Below, piece after piece: positions 36,361 through 62,600 of a stretch of DNA of 64,000 nt. Position 1 is the first letter of the stretch, and each line of letters starts with the position of its first letter. The position numbers and the translations under genes were made by a program. Origin of the DNA: Lagopus muta. Taxonomy: Eukaryota; Chordata; Aves; Galliformes; Phasianidae. The notes beneath the pieces were generated by a model that was not told the DNA's origin, did not search any database, and worked only from the letters and a program-made list of their open reading frames with translations. Location of the stretch: positions 48,992,972 to 49,056,971 of the forward strand of contig NC_064437.1 in assembly GCF_023343835.1 (NCBI RefSeq). The letters run 5' to 3'.

Positions 36361-38900
36361 TTAAATACTGAAAAAAATATGCAGAACAATATATTAAATT
36401 CTGGTGAGTTGTAACTGCTTCTTGTTTACCAAAGGAGGCCTGCCACAACAACAAAAAATGGTGCCCAGATGTATGAGGAAGCAGAGCAGCACCTGCTTGT
36501 CTCATGGCATAGAGCTCAAGGCTGCAACAAGGGCATTATGTTTGGGTCATTGAAATATTGTTGATGCATCACCTTCAATAAGGCTGGATGTGCTATATGC
36601 TAAAGAAATTCTCATTCTCACAGGCCAGATCTATGTAAAAACTTCATTAGTGGGTATCAGCAAAAGATGGTTTTTTTGCGGTAATATGGTCACCACATCA
36701 ATATTTCACTGCAGTGAAGAGGAAGTTTTTAACTGGAAAGAATAAAGCATTATTTACTCCACTCTGCGGAGGCTGCCCTTTTAGTTATGGCAGGGGTGTC
36801 AGACCCCTTCAGTGGAGAGGGCTGAATTATGTGCTGAGTGCATGGGTATACATTCAGTGCTTCTCACTTCCCCTGTTCACACGCTGGTTCCACCACACAG
36901 ACAACCAATACAACAGGATCCTTATCGAGTAGCAGCTCCTTGAGAGGCAGACTGTGCCACAGAAGCACACCACAAGCATTTCATCTCCATCCTCTGCTCC
37001 CTTGTGGTCCGCCCAACAGCAAATGACTTCCTCCCACATCACCCTGCCTGGTGTGGGAGGCAGGAGTGGTGCTGGAGAAGCATGATCTGTGGCTTTGATT
37101 TTCTCCCTGAAGTTTGGGAGAGCAGTTGCCATGCCTACACATGAGGGCTTGACAGCATTCAGCAATGGCTCTCCTGCCTTCAGATCCGCATGAGCACTCC
37201 ATTGCAGAAACTACTTGGGTTTTTAGAGTTGTATGGAGGCTCCCCTTCAGCCTACTCAGGGAGAGGAGTTACACACACAGCCCTGATGAATGCTACCCTT
37301 AAGCAAGTACAGACTTCCTGGATAAGTGGGTGGGGGAGACTCAGAAGCTGGGAGAAGGCCATCCCTGGCCCTCTTGATGACTAGAAGGAAGAGTCTGATT
37401 GTGCTTTTCTGCATGCACATGGCCTGCAGCATCATTGTAAATAATACTCTTAATAAAGAGCCAATTAGCCTAACAATCTCATTACTATCCAGCATGCAGT
37501 GAGGGAAGCACTGGCCAACGGCATAACAGTGAAGTTGCATTCTCTGCTCCTCATTTCCTGCTGTACTGTAGGTAGGCAGAAGGAGACCTAAACAGATCTG
37601 CAAGACAGAAAATACACAGAGGGCTGAGAGGATGCCACGCAGACTTATAGTGAAGGTCCTATGGTGTGTTGCACTAAGCTCATTAACAAACACAGAACAA
37701 CGTGCTGCAAGGATCTGGCAGCAAGCTGTGAGCTGTGTACAGGGCAGAGGGAGACTGCAGAGTGGGGACAGTACGGGCAGAGGCAGCAGAGATGGCCCAC
37801 AAGGAGGTTGCCTGGGCATTGCAGGTGTCTGTGACCACATGAAGAAAGAGCCCATGACTGGAGATGTTTTGACAAAATCGTGCAAGTGATATTTGCATAG
37901 AGGCCATTCACACTATGTCTGGCTCATGATAGTCTGGAAATACACAGAGAATAACTGCATGGGATCTAGTGATAAATGCAGTGATCATCAAGCAAAAAAA
38001 AATCTTCGTTTTCTGTCTGTCCCTCATACATTGGGCTTACATTTTCTATCACAGAACTGAAAAAAGGCTGTTGTTGGATCAGGCTGCATGTTAATCATCC
38101 CCCCGGGCTGGAGCCTTGCACACTGGGGTTCAGCCTGAGTGGCTTTTTATAGCTGAGTTATAAACTTTTAAATGCCAAGCTTAATCAAAGCTACTGAGAT
38201 GGCCATTTCAAAAGTGGTTTAAGAGAGATAGCCCTGATATATGACAGCACAGGAGGAGGGCAGGTAGCTCCTTCACAATGTGTCTGGAAGGATCTGGTGG
38301 CTGGATGAGGGCATAACAGGGACACATCCCTTGAGTGTTCTCTCTTCCTAGTGCTACTGCTCCGCAACCTCCAGCAAGTTCCCATGGGCTGCACTGCCCT
38401 GTCTCAGACCAAAACTAGGAAGGAAAATGTGGTTTAGCATCCCCTGGTTTACTAATAAGAATGCATATATGTATCCGCCTCTGCTAGGCAGGCTGCAAGA
38501 CCAGTAGGTGAATGAGCCAAGCATTTAACATGGCACAGTGCAGTTTCAAAACATACATAATCCAAGAGTTTCTTTTAAAGCTGACAAAGCAACTATCCAC
38601 AAAATCATGCTGAACAATGATAATAATAGCAATATCAGACCATGCAGAACCCCAAAGACTTTGAGCTGAGGCTTCTGGGGTGGCTAAAGCAGCTTTGCTC
38701 CTACCAGGAGGCTCTGCAAAATGTTGAACCCCTGAATTTTGCAGGTTGCAAAACTCCCAGGTTCCAGCTGCGAGTCTGAGAGCTTCCTCACTCTGCAACG
38801 TCACTGTGGTCTAAGCAGAACAAGATAGCCATCACTGCGAAGGTAGGATAGAGGAATTAATCTGAATGAAAACAGGACAGGAACTTTTCAGGGTGTTCTT
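36361..38900. other. Intergenic stretch with one long unassigned minus-strand ORF
   Basis: A 209-codon open frame runs from 37885 to 37256 on the minus strand. It is cysteine- and leucine-rich, with one hydrophobic stretch (SALCVFSVLQICLGLLLP). I do not recognise it, and no splice or promoter context supports it. Nothing else in this stretch was recognised. Confidence 0.35.
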
Positions 38901-38959
38901 TCTAAATTTATTCATGTATTAAACAAACAGAAACTACAGCATGCATTGGATACTTTTCT

Positions 38960-39320
38960 TTATTGTACAACAAAACTATGGACTTGTTTGTAATTGCAGC
39001 ATTTCCAGCAACATCAGGCAGACTTGTCGATGTTATCCAGTTTTGCACAGTCACTAGAGTGTCGCATCATGAATTATTAAATCAGTGCTTCGTGGTAATA
39101 CATAATTTCTTATCAATTATTCATGCTAATGTGCGTGTAGTTTACTTAATTGTGTTATTGACGATCAAAAGTAATTTCCTGAAAATCCTCAAGGACAGAA
39201 AATTTAATCAGCATAACTACTTTTCAGATGCAATACTGTTAAGTATTCTTAATTTGCTCAACAATTCACTTATTTATGTACCTTTCTGGAGGAAATACGA
39301 GTTTAATCAAACAATTAGAT
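38960..39320. promoter_or_regulatory. Candidate conserved non-coding element downstream of DRGX
   Basis: An AT-rich segment that nevertheless keeps scattered CpGs and dense homeodomain/POU-like sites: TCAATTATTCATGCTAATG (about 39113-39131), GAATTATTAAAT, TTACTTAATTG and TTTAATC. This texture is typical of vertebrate developmental enhancers. DRGX neurons express POU4F (Brn3) factors, whose sites resemble the central motif. Conservation itself cannot be seen from one sequence. Confidence 0.35.
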
Positions 39321-40816
39321 TGAAGAGTTAGTATACAGAAGGGCTGAAGTTCAACTGAATGTAAGGTAATTATGTTGAAATGAAGTTGGGCCTGCCTCTT
39401 CGGAGTGGAAATAATTTTTTTTAATCTTTTTTTTTTTGAGGCTGTGGAAATCTCAAAAACAAATTACGGTTGGGAAGATCACTAAGAAACCAGTGATTCT
39501 TTCTTCTCCAACTGCCCCCTACAACAAAGCATGTCGTGATCTCCTTTATTTTGGTGGAAGAAGGTTGTTGCTGTCATTCAAACTAAGCCATAATTTGCAG
39601 TCAGGGAAATGCTGTCCTTCTACAGCTCAGCAAGAGCAGCTCCTCAAGTTGGAGCACATTGAAGGAGCACAGATTGCTGCATGTTTACTCCCACAATTAG
39701 GACAGTTTAGGACTGCCTGAAAAAAAAGCAAAAACTGTGTGGCAAATGTAAAACAAAATGACTCCAGTAGAGGGACATGGACCCTGTCAGGTTTTTCTTT
39801 GTGCTTAAGTCCAAGGACAGAGCTAGCATCTTCCTCCCTGATGGCTCATCAACAGAGGAAATAGATCCCACCCTGGAGATATTCCCAGTACCCTTCACTC
39901 CCAGCACAAAGAAGGTACTTGGTGCTGTGAGTCCATCCCTTGAACAGCAGGGCTTCCACCCTATGTGTGGGTCCTGACACCAAACACTGCCTTGGAGAAA
40001 GCATCACAGGAGGCTCCTGTGAGAGCCAGAGAAATCCCAGGTACTTTGGGATTGTGGCATTTGTAGGCTAAGATCACTTGGGTAGGGAACAGAAAATTTT
40101 GCTGCCAACCTTACTTGGGGCTGCCTTTCCAAACACATCCTCAAACCACAGGGTCAGCAGTGAATGTGGCAGAAAAACCTGGACTGCTAAATGAGAACCT
40201 GAAAACTCTGCTAGCTGAGGTTCTGTGCCGAAATCAGCCCCCTATGGTAAAAACCACCACTACAATGGACTCCTCTTAACAACAGGACAGACCTGAGCAC
40301 TATTCTCACAAAGGACCTGCTCAGAAGACCTTTGGAACTGACAGGAGTCTTTCCACTGTCTTCCACATTACTTGATACAGTCTTAGAGTAGTGTTTTCAT
40401 TCTATTCACTGCGGGCATCCGTGGACAATTCCAAGGAATCTGCAAAAGGCATCCGAGTAAAGCGAGTCCGTATCATTAAGTTTAAACATGCTTCTACATT
40501 GCCCATGAAAGAAATATGCTAGAGCATCTGGTCTTATTCTGTTTTGCTCTGCAGTGTTATGGGTCAGGAATAAGAGCATATTTCCTGAGGCATCAATATC
40601 TTCTCTGCACTGTGCCCACTGTGTAATAATTCATACATTTTCATGTCCAGAATCATTCCAATCAGCCTTCAATGAACAAAAGAGTCTGATTTTGGATGGC
40701 ATAAAGGAATATCCTTCCAAATTTTATTTCCTATTTATTAAAAACTCATCGTGCAAGGACATATTTGCAGTGTTGCTATCCAGGATGATTTTGTTTCCCA
40801 GTCTTTCTTTCCAAAA

Positions 40817-40972
40817 GAATCACAGAATCACAGAATCACAGAATTGTAGGGGTTGGAAGGGACCTCCAGAGATCATCGAGTCCAACCCCCCTGCCAAAGC
40901 AGGTTCCCTACACCAGGTCGCACAGGTAGGCATCCAGGCAGGTCTTGAACATCTCCAGAGAAGGAGACAATG
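40817..40972 (-). mobile_element. CR1 LINE 3' end
   Basis: Starts with tandem AATCACAG units (the CR1 3' terminal octamer repeats in reverse complement) followed by GGGGTTGGAAGGGACCTCCA, GAGATCATCGAGTCCAACCC and CAGGTCTTGAACATCTCCAG. It is well preserved and therefore relatively young, truncated at its 5' end as is usual for CR1. Confidence 0.95.
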
Positions 40973-41124
40973 AATGATGCTAAAATCCCCCCAGCTTTCT
41001 GCATATAGACATAACTGCACTCTCCATTAAAATACCAGCATTACCATTTGAAGCTAAGAACGCTGCTCTGGAGTCGTGTGTCTTTTATGTCTAACCTTGG
41101 GAATGACAAGACTAATATTCACAT

Positions 41125-41916
41125 GGAAGCCTGTGCAAGGATTTTATTTATGGATAAGCTGATCTCAACATTTCCCCAGTAATCTACTCCACTGAATGTT
41201 TGACTTTAAGGGAAAGGAAGGAAGAAGGAAAAATTACAAAGAGCTTTGTTCTATCTTTTTGCTTCTCTTACACCTGGCCTGTCTGGGGTAGATTTTGTTA
41301 AGAAGTCAAATGCCATCAGAAAACATCAGGCCAGGCTGGTGTAAACATGCACTTTCATGTGCCTGTGCACAATGAGGGTAAATGATGCCTGGAAGGGTCT
41401 CCTGCCCCAGACCACATACCTGGCAGCCATGCCCTGTTCATGCAGGATAAAGGACTATTGATGGTGGTGATCCCCAGGGAGCAGCCCCTGCTCCCCACAT
41501 GGTGACTCTTATTCTTGGGAAGGTCAGAACCAGGTAGAGGTGGTTCAAGTCCCAAAGGCAGCTGGGGTTGCCCTGCTGCTGACAAATGCAGCCTTGGGAA
41601 GCATGGCTGAGGTGTGCAGAAGCAAGTCAGTGTCCTGGGCATTTTGGCATCTCTGGACTGTGGAACGGGAGATAAAAACAGTTTCACAAATGTTTCCAAA
41701 CACAGATAGTGCCAATAAATCAGGAGAATGAACCTACAGCGGTGCAAAAGCAGCAAGGGTGTGTGAAAGGCAGCCAGAGTGGCCACTCAGACTTGCTGGG
41801 TCCCTGGTGGCCCTGTGATGTGCTACTGAGGCACAGCCACACTGCAGTTCCATCGATGGCAAAGCCCCGGTGTCTGGTCTTGGCTCCAAGGCTGTGGGGC
41901 TAGCGTCAATGTGGCC
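41125..41916 (-). other. DRGX: Predicted DRGX 3'UTR
   Basis: Downstream of the DRGX stop, the first canonical minus-strand AATAAA is at 41148-41143, predicting cleavage near 41125 and a 3'UTR of about 790 nt. This is inferred only from the hexamer. A different end, for example beyond the CR1 copy, is possible. Confidence 0.45.
41143..41148 (-). terminator. Probable poly(A) signal of DRGX
   Basis: AATAAA on the minus strand (TTTATT on plus), the first after the stop codon. Confidence 0.45.
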
Positions 41917-56171
<14,255 letters not shown>

Positions 56172-56496
56172 GGCCCCGCGGCCGGGCCGCCGCCCGCTGC
56201 CCCCCGCGTCGGCACCGCGTCCTCCGCCGGGCACCGCCGAGGGCTCTGCTGCCGACCTGGGGACAGAGAGGGAAAGAGCAGAGCAGGTGAACAGCCAGAA
56301 GGTAACACCCAGAAACTCCCTGGTGAGCCCAGAGCCAGCCCAGAGGAGGCAGAGAAAGTCCTATCTAACGCTGCGTGCAGCGAGCTGAAAAGGCAAAGGC
56401 AGAACACTCTATGGTAGGTGTATAGTAATCAGAACCAGCAAAAGTTTGTTGCTATTTTTTTTTCCCTTTTCTTTGCTTCCCTTTTCTTTGCAAATA

Positions 56497-56638
56497 GCTA
56501 TCTACCTTTCATTCTGTTATCTATGCGTCTATCCATACATCCATCAATCCATCTGATTATCTCTTCTATCTGTCCATCCATCTATCCATACATCCATCTA
56601 TGCATCTATCTATCCACCTATTTATCCATCTTTCTATC
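56497..56638 (+). repeat. (ATCT/ATCC)n tetranucleotide microsatellite
   Basis: Interrupted TCTA/TCCA units (CTATCCATACATCCATCTA and so on) over about 140 bp, in the inferred intron between the 5' non-coding exon and coding exon 1 of DRGX. Confidence 0.9.
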
Positions 56639-56929
56639 AGTACATCGAATTCTTTCAAAGATTTACTTCAGGAGTAAATAGTAATACAAAGAAAAACACT
56701 TACTTAGAGCTAAGAATGAGCTGTTTAACAGACAAATCAAACGGAACTATTTTACCTAAGTGAAACAGCAATAAAACCTAAAGGCTGTCTTCTTTCTAAA
56801 GCATCCAAATACACACTGGGAGCTGTGATCGGGTTGGAAACCAATGTCCTCAGCAAGAAAAAAAAAGTTCAAATTTACATGCAGTCATATAAAAAAATCC
56901 AGAATGCAAATAAAAATAGTAATCCATAC

Positions 56930-57026
56930 CTAAACCGAACTGAAGTAAAAATCACCAGTAAGGTTTGGGGTATTTTGCACTGGAATAAGGCGCTGTGAGT
57001 TGTTGGCTGCAGAGACAGAAGGGCTC
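56930..57026 (-). other. DRGX: Inferred 5' non-coding exon of DRGX
   Basis: On the minus strand a good donor, TTTAG|GTATGG, ends at 56930. About 30 nt upstream of the presumed start near 57026 lies a TATA-like ATATAAAG. Splicing from this donor to the acceptor before 56256 would give a short spliced leader. The exact start is a guess; other upstream first exons are possible. Confidence 0.4.
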
Positions 57027-57049
57027 TGTGGAGTTCTGGAAGTGGCCAG

Positions 57050-57135
57050 ATGTCTTTATATCTGTCTACAGCATGCTCTGCCTCTCAGCACTTGCCTTTA
57101 TAATCTCACGCATAATTGGCCTTAATCTGATTATT
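57050..57135 (-). promoter_or_regulatory. DRGX: Candidate DRGX core promoter with TATA boxes and P3 site
   Basis: Read on minus: the P3 dimer site TAATCAGATTA (57133-57123), a TAATTG-type core on the opposite strand near 57113, then ATTATAAAG (57104-57096) and ATATAAAG (about 57062-57055). A paired-homeodomain dimer site directly upstream of TATA elements in a paired-homeobox gene suggests feedback control. I recall reports that Prrxl1 represses its own promoter, but cannot verify them here. Confidence 0.45.
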
Positions 57136-57309
57136 TCCAGCGCTGTCTACAGTGAGTAACTTGGATAGGTCTATTGGGCCCTACAAATGGCCCACGTGGT
57201 GTGTAGAGGAGGGAAAAAGAAAAGGAAAAAAAAAAAAAAAAGAAGATGAAAAGAAAAAAACCCCATCATTTCTCAGCAAACATCAGGAATGTGAGTGGCA
57301 ACAACAAAA

Positions 57310-57560
57310 TCCCATTATTTTTCCGAGCATTCGCGCTCCGGGGCTCGGCGGCCCCCGGCGGTGGCCCGCGAACCTCGGGGTGCTCCAGTCTGCGGGGCCA
57401 GGGGGGCCCTCCGAGCCGTGCTGTGCCGAGCCGTGACGAACCGTGTGGAGCCGAGCCGAGCCGTGCCGAGCCGTTCCCGCCGCCCGGACCCGCTGACAAA
57501 GCGGCTGCTAATTGCCGTCGGCTGGGTTTTGGGGGGCCGCTCTGCACACGCCTCGCCTTT
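57310..57560. promoter_or_regulatory. Small CpG island upstream of DRGX
   Basis: GC-rich with many CpGs. It includes a degenerate tandem repeat of GCCGAGCCGT-like units (about 57411-57475). It could be an alternative promoter or part of the broad DRGX island; no gene starts visibly from it. Confidence 0.5.
57411..57475 (+). repeat. GC-rich minisatellite (GAGCCGTGCC-like units)
   Basis: About six imperfect 10-15 nt units built on GAGCCG[TA]G. Confidence 0.75.
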
Positions 57561-57699
57561 CCAAGCGATCGTACCGCAGCAAAGTTTGATTTTGTTCACA
57601 GCGAGGGGTCTCTGGATTTATGCTCGCTTCCCGTCTGCAAATGATATGCGTCGGGACCCTTTGCAATTACTTTTAAAATGCATCCGAGACATAGGCTCA

Positions 57700-58160
57700 G
57701 CGGAGAGAGATGGCCCTTGCCTCAGCCCGGGTGAAAATTAGACTTTAAAGTACCCAGATGAAATTTTCAAGTCAGGGACGCGGGATTGGATCAAATCACA
57801 TAAACTGCAAAAAAAGCAAGTATAATGGCACATAATTGGTTCTGTAATAGCATTACACAAGGATAATAGCCTGTTATGGCCCCCTGCACATTAAGTGCTT
57901 CCCTGGCGTAAAGCCTTTATGATATTAAAGGGGGAATATAATGATATTTTGGTTATTAAATGCGTGTAATTAATTTATGCACCACTGAAAATAAAGTTGG
58001 TATTATGACCCACTCAAGATGCATCAGAAGATGTAAGTCAGACAACTGTTGATAAGTTCTGGTGTCTATGTTTCGTCTAGACTGCTGATTTTATTTTGGA
58101 ACAATTGCTTCTCCGGCAGACTACACAAATTTAATATTTCATAAACATTGTAATGTTCTG
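57700..58160. promoter_or_regulatory. Candidate DRGX upstream enhancer (AT-rich, homeodomain sites)
   Basis: TAATTAATTTATG, GGTTATTAAATG, CATAATTGG, GATAATAG and GATTGGATCAAATCA occur in a stretch lacking recognisable repeats and carrying several intact CpGs. This looks like constrained non-coding DNA; conservation must be tested. Confidence 0.35.
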
Positions 58161-59310
58161 TACAGGAAGGGCGAGCAAATCTACACAGGCTCTTTTAGAT
58201 CTGATGGGAGTTTAAAGATGTAGCACGTTCATACCAGAGCAAAGAAGATACAGATGATACAGGTGCAGAAATAGAAAGAGATTTTAAAGAGATAATGTCT
58301 TTGGAAAGTTATTCAGAATATGTGATCTCATTAAATAAATACTAATAAGCTTTAGAAATATCACCTGCACTATCTGCCTTTCACACTAGACATAGCTGCA
58401 GAAATTCCCCTAATGTATATTCAAGCTGTAATAATGTTTTAGAATTGTATTATTTTAGCAAAATAAGGCAAAATCAGAGATCCAAACATCATCTTATCCA
58501 TTCACCTAGAATTTTCTCATATTGGTGAAATATTTAGAAAGTTACAGACATGCATGTTTATATATAAATATCTTTATATGTATACACATACGTAGAGGCT
58601 TTTAAGGAAATTGCTGTTTGACAGCAAACATTATTGACTTACCATCCAGGCAAGTCTCCGAACAGCAACGTATAGCATGAATCGAGCTGGCTTTTACAGC
58701 ACCATGCAAGAACAATGTTCTGAATCCGAATGCACTCCTTAAAATAGCCACACACACTTTAGGTCAATTAACCTTAAAAAGAAAAACATAACCTAGAGGT
58801 ACTGTCTGTATCTTCCCTATCAGCCTCTGCATCCTGAATTTTAAAATCCACGCAGGGCCGGTACTGTGGGATCTCTTTGCATGGAGACAGATGTGCCTTA
58901 TCCTTTCTTCTCTCTGGCGTTGGAGAGAGAGTGAAAGTGTTTTATCTTAAGAACCCTTAATAAAATAATAATAACTTCATTATGGCACTCTAAGGCCTCA
59001 CTCTAGTCAGGGATCTGCATCGCTCTTTTGGCTCCAAGACTCACTTTCTCCAGCAGTTTGAAGCCTTCAAGTTCAGCGTATTGCGGGGGGCATAGAGGGT
59101 GAAATGGAGCAGGGGGAAGTGCTCCAAATCGCTGCTTTTTGAATAGAAGCGGTATGACCGCGAGCTGGTTGGCTCAACTTTCTCCCAAGGAGTAGCAGCT
59201 GCAAAACAAGCAGATAACTAAGTAATATATAATCCTCCACCCCTAGCCAGTTTGGTGCCTGTTTAATTTTAATGCGCGAGACGTGGGGTTGGCATAATTA
59301 AAAGTTAAAG
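58161..59310. other. Upstream DRGX flank, no gene
   Basis: AT-rich, without recognisable coding or repeats. The part at about 58990-59200 is moderately CpG-bearing and contains ATCGCTCTTTTGGCTCC and TATGACCGCGAGC; it may belong to the same regulatory domain. Confidence 0.35.
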
Positions 59311-59319
59311 CTTGGGAGT

Positions 59320-59465
59320 CTTGGGTGCCGTCCTCCGGCGAACCGAACCCAGGGGCGCGTTTCAGCACCACGGAGAGCTCCGCATCCCTTCCCGCCTTGC
59401 CCGGCTGCGCGCTGCCCGGCGCGTCCTGCGGGGAGAAGCGCGGGGTCGCTCCTTTCCCCGTAAGC
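59320..59465. promoter_or_regulatory. Isolated short CpG island, possible alternative promoter
   Basis: About 145 bp with dense CpGs (CCTCCGGCGAACCG, GGGGCGCG, GCTGCGCGCTGCCCGGCGCG) in an otherwise AT-rich flank. No protein-like frame starts from it. A distal first exon of DRGX or an enhancer-associated island are the simplest options. Confidence 0.45.
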
Positions 59466-59639
59466 AAGACTGCTGTCAGCGCTGTTCCTAAGCTCTCCTT
59501 GCCTTCCTTTTATAGATGCTTGCCTGCGAAGTTGGGACTCCCGGAAAATGATGAGGAAATTGCGGCGGGTCATGGGACGGCATTTTTCCTGTACCTCCTC
59601 TCGTACAAAAAGCCAGCATTAAAAACAGTCTGAAGCACG

Positions 59640-62600
59640 AAATAATATACAGAGTTGAGTTATTTCAGCAAAAAATCCCTTTCTGTGAGAAGTAGTTAAA
59701 GTCTGTCACAGACATTCACACTTACTATCATCGTCATCCTTACGGACAGTATCAGTTAACAAGCCTGCAAATAAAAGTTCAAGTAATAAAAATAAATACA
59801 ATACAATTCAGAACAGACTTTTTGCTGATTCCATCTGTCTTAAAGCAAGACTGTTCCCATGCTGCACAGACAAACACATCTCTTCTAATTTTTCTACTGC
59901 GACAGTAAAACCCTGGACTGAACTGACAAGCAACATAACTGAATTGACATCTACCTTGAGAGACCTCAGCTCTGAGGGGATCATTTGTAAAACTCAAGAA
60001 AGTCTGACTGGATCAGATTTGATGAAGTGGCTCTCTTGTCTTTTCATGTCCAAGCAGCTCCTTTCCCATGATTCTCAATACCTGACCACAAAAAAAGACT
60101 AGCAGCTAAAAGGTTATTTTACCCTAATTCACGTGCAGTAAAATGTATTTTCCAATTAACCAAATTTGCCGATTTGTCCCGCTTGGACACTCTTATAATT
60201 TATAATGTAAAAATGTTCTTTCTTTATCTAAAGACCAAGGTGACTGCTTTTAATTTTCTGTAACCTCTTTACACTTGATGTTCACCAGACTCATAATGTT
60301 AATTGGCTTCATATACGGATCATCAGTTTAATGAAGGAATAAATCCTATGTTGCTTTATGTCCCTCTGTTTTAACAATGATTGCTTTAATGAAGAATGTG
60401 ACGTGTTCGAAATCAAAGCTGCAGGAGACATTAGAGGGTTTTTTTGTTGTTGTTATTTTTTAAAAAATTATGACTGGAATGCATATTTAAAGTTAAAACC
60501 ATGATATTTTCATGTTTAAAATGGTGTTATTTAAATCATTTTCCATGGAAAATACTGACTCATTCTTCAGCAAAGAACTTTTTCTTTCTAATTATAAGTA
60601 CAGACTGAGTAACGCAATTTTGCAGTATAAACATCCCAATTAGGTTATTAAAATATCTCTGAGATGATTTTATACCACTGCAGTTTTAATTCAGAGTTTT
60701 ACTTAAACTCCTACTGAGTTCAAAAGGAGTTATGTTTGCCTAAATAAGGAGCATTTGTATATAACAAATATTTCCCTTCATCAACCTACTGTGTTTTCAC
60801 TGTTCCTATGTGGATGAAGAAAAGTATAGGGGAGAAAGAATTGTCTGTTCACACACAAAAGCTCTGCATTGCTGTAATCTATTTCTCCCCATGGGGATTT
60901 TAGGATTTCGGAAGCAAGGGTAAAACGTAATGAAACATGGGCTCACAGAGGTAGGTGACTGCAAATCAGAGCATCAATTAGGCCGAGCTGGAAAGCAGCA
61001 ATTACACCAAAGTGTGTGTGCTGGTTATACTAGCTACAGCATGTTTAAAACACAAGGCAAATGCAGTTTTGTAATTCAACTTTTATGTTCCTTGTCCCGC
61101 TTACAATGAAAGTAAGCTTTTCTTCATCTTTTCTCTAATGAGAAGTGCTTATGATGTATTTATTTTTTGTTATTTGGAAGCTGGTGCCTGAAATAAAATT
61201 ACGTGATCCTTCTATATAAGAACATGTAATATAGAAGAGGAAATTCTCTAATCAAAGCCTGTTGCAATGACTAAGAAATCAATGGACTTGGACAGAAATG
61301 TCAGGAAGTAGCAGAGGAAGTGAATGGGAGGGGAAGGATACTGGTTGAAATTCCTTACTACTGAGAACTGAGAACTTACCATACTTATTTAAGTGTACCA
61401 GGCCAGATTCCACAGCATCTTTTGTCTCCACAGGTACCACACTCATTCAACACAGATCACCCTTAACACACCTTCTCTCAACTTTGCCTCTTCCATACTG
61501 TCACCATGTCTGAGAGAACTTCGTACTGCCTTTTAAAGATGCACAGAACTGTAACCCATAACCAGCACTGTACGAGCATACAGATGACAGCCCATAAACC
61601 ATACTTTGCCTTCCCATTCCATGGAGAATAAAATACCCTATGGCACCCCTAGAAGCACAGGACAGTTGTCTGCCAGGAAGCTACTTCAAGGACAACATTT
61701 CTCTACATGGGGTTGCACTTTCACAGAACCTGTGCTTGTTCCCTGCACTTGTTACCATTTGAAATGCCAGGATTTGTTGACGCAAAGGAACACTGATTTT
61801 ATGTTGCATTTTGGGTTTTGTTGGTTTTATTATTTTTTTTTTTTTTAAAGTGAAGATGTCAGTGCTCTTTCCCACTAAAATGAGACTTCTAAACGAGATT
61901 TGTGAGAAGACACTTCCAAGGGAGTAGATATGAGAGTGAGAAAAATTAGTAGCGTTACTTGGAGGTAGGAAAATTAGGCACAGAAAAGCTGACAATTTCC
62001 TCAAGCTGTCTATAACGAAAAACTACAGCAGAAGAGAGCAGTGGACCTAGAGTAGATAAGCCAATATCTTAATTATTTGACCTTGCCATCGTATATATAT
62101 ATATATTATTATTATTATTTTGCTAGAAACTGCTGCTCTAGTTTGCCAGAATCTACCATTTTTTGAAAATATTACAGGTTTTACATAAATATGAGTGACA
62201 CAATTATTGATACTACATACCTTGGTCAAAGGCAGAAAAATGATTTCCTACTGTCCATAAAGCACACAGAAAGCATAGAAAAAAAAAGCTGTGAAAGCTG
62301 TAGAAAGTTAAAAACTGAAAGACACATTATAACTCAGATTTAAGTTTTCACTTTCTTTGTGTGCCCCTTATTTTACTGTAGACTTGATAGTTTATTTGGA
62401 GTTTTCCAGAAGCTTGGAAGGAACTGGCCCTTGAAATATACATCTCTAGTACAATTGTTTAACCTGCTTTGTTTTAAAGGAGCATGTTTAGAAACAAGAA
62501 TATAATATTCTCAGGTACATCTGTCCAAGTTTAGGCTCCACATTGAGCCTATAAAAGAATGATATGATTTTCAAAGATGCTGACTATTGCCAAGAAATTA

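Noticed and set aside
56172..56234. Upstream in-frame ATG extending DRGX by 21 residues
   Set aside because: The extension is Gly/Arg-rich low complexity, and the known protein begins MFYFHCPPQLE at 56171.
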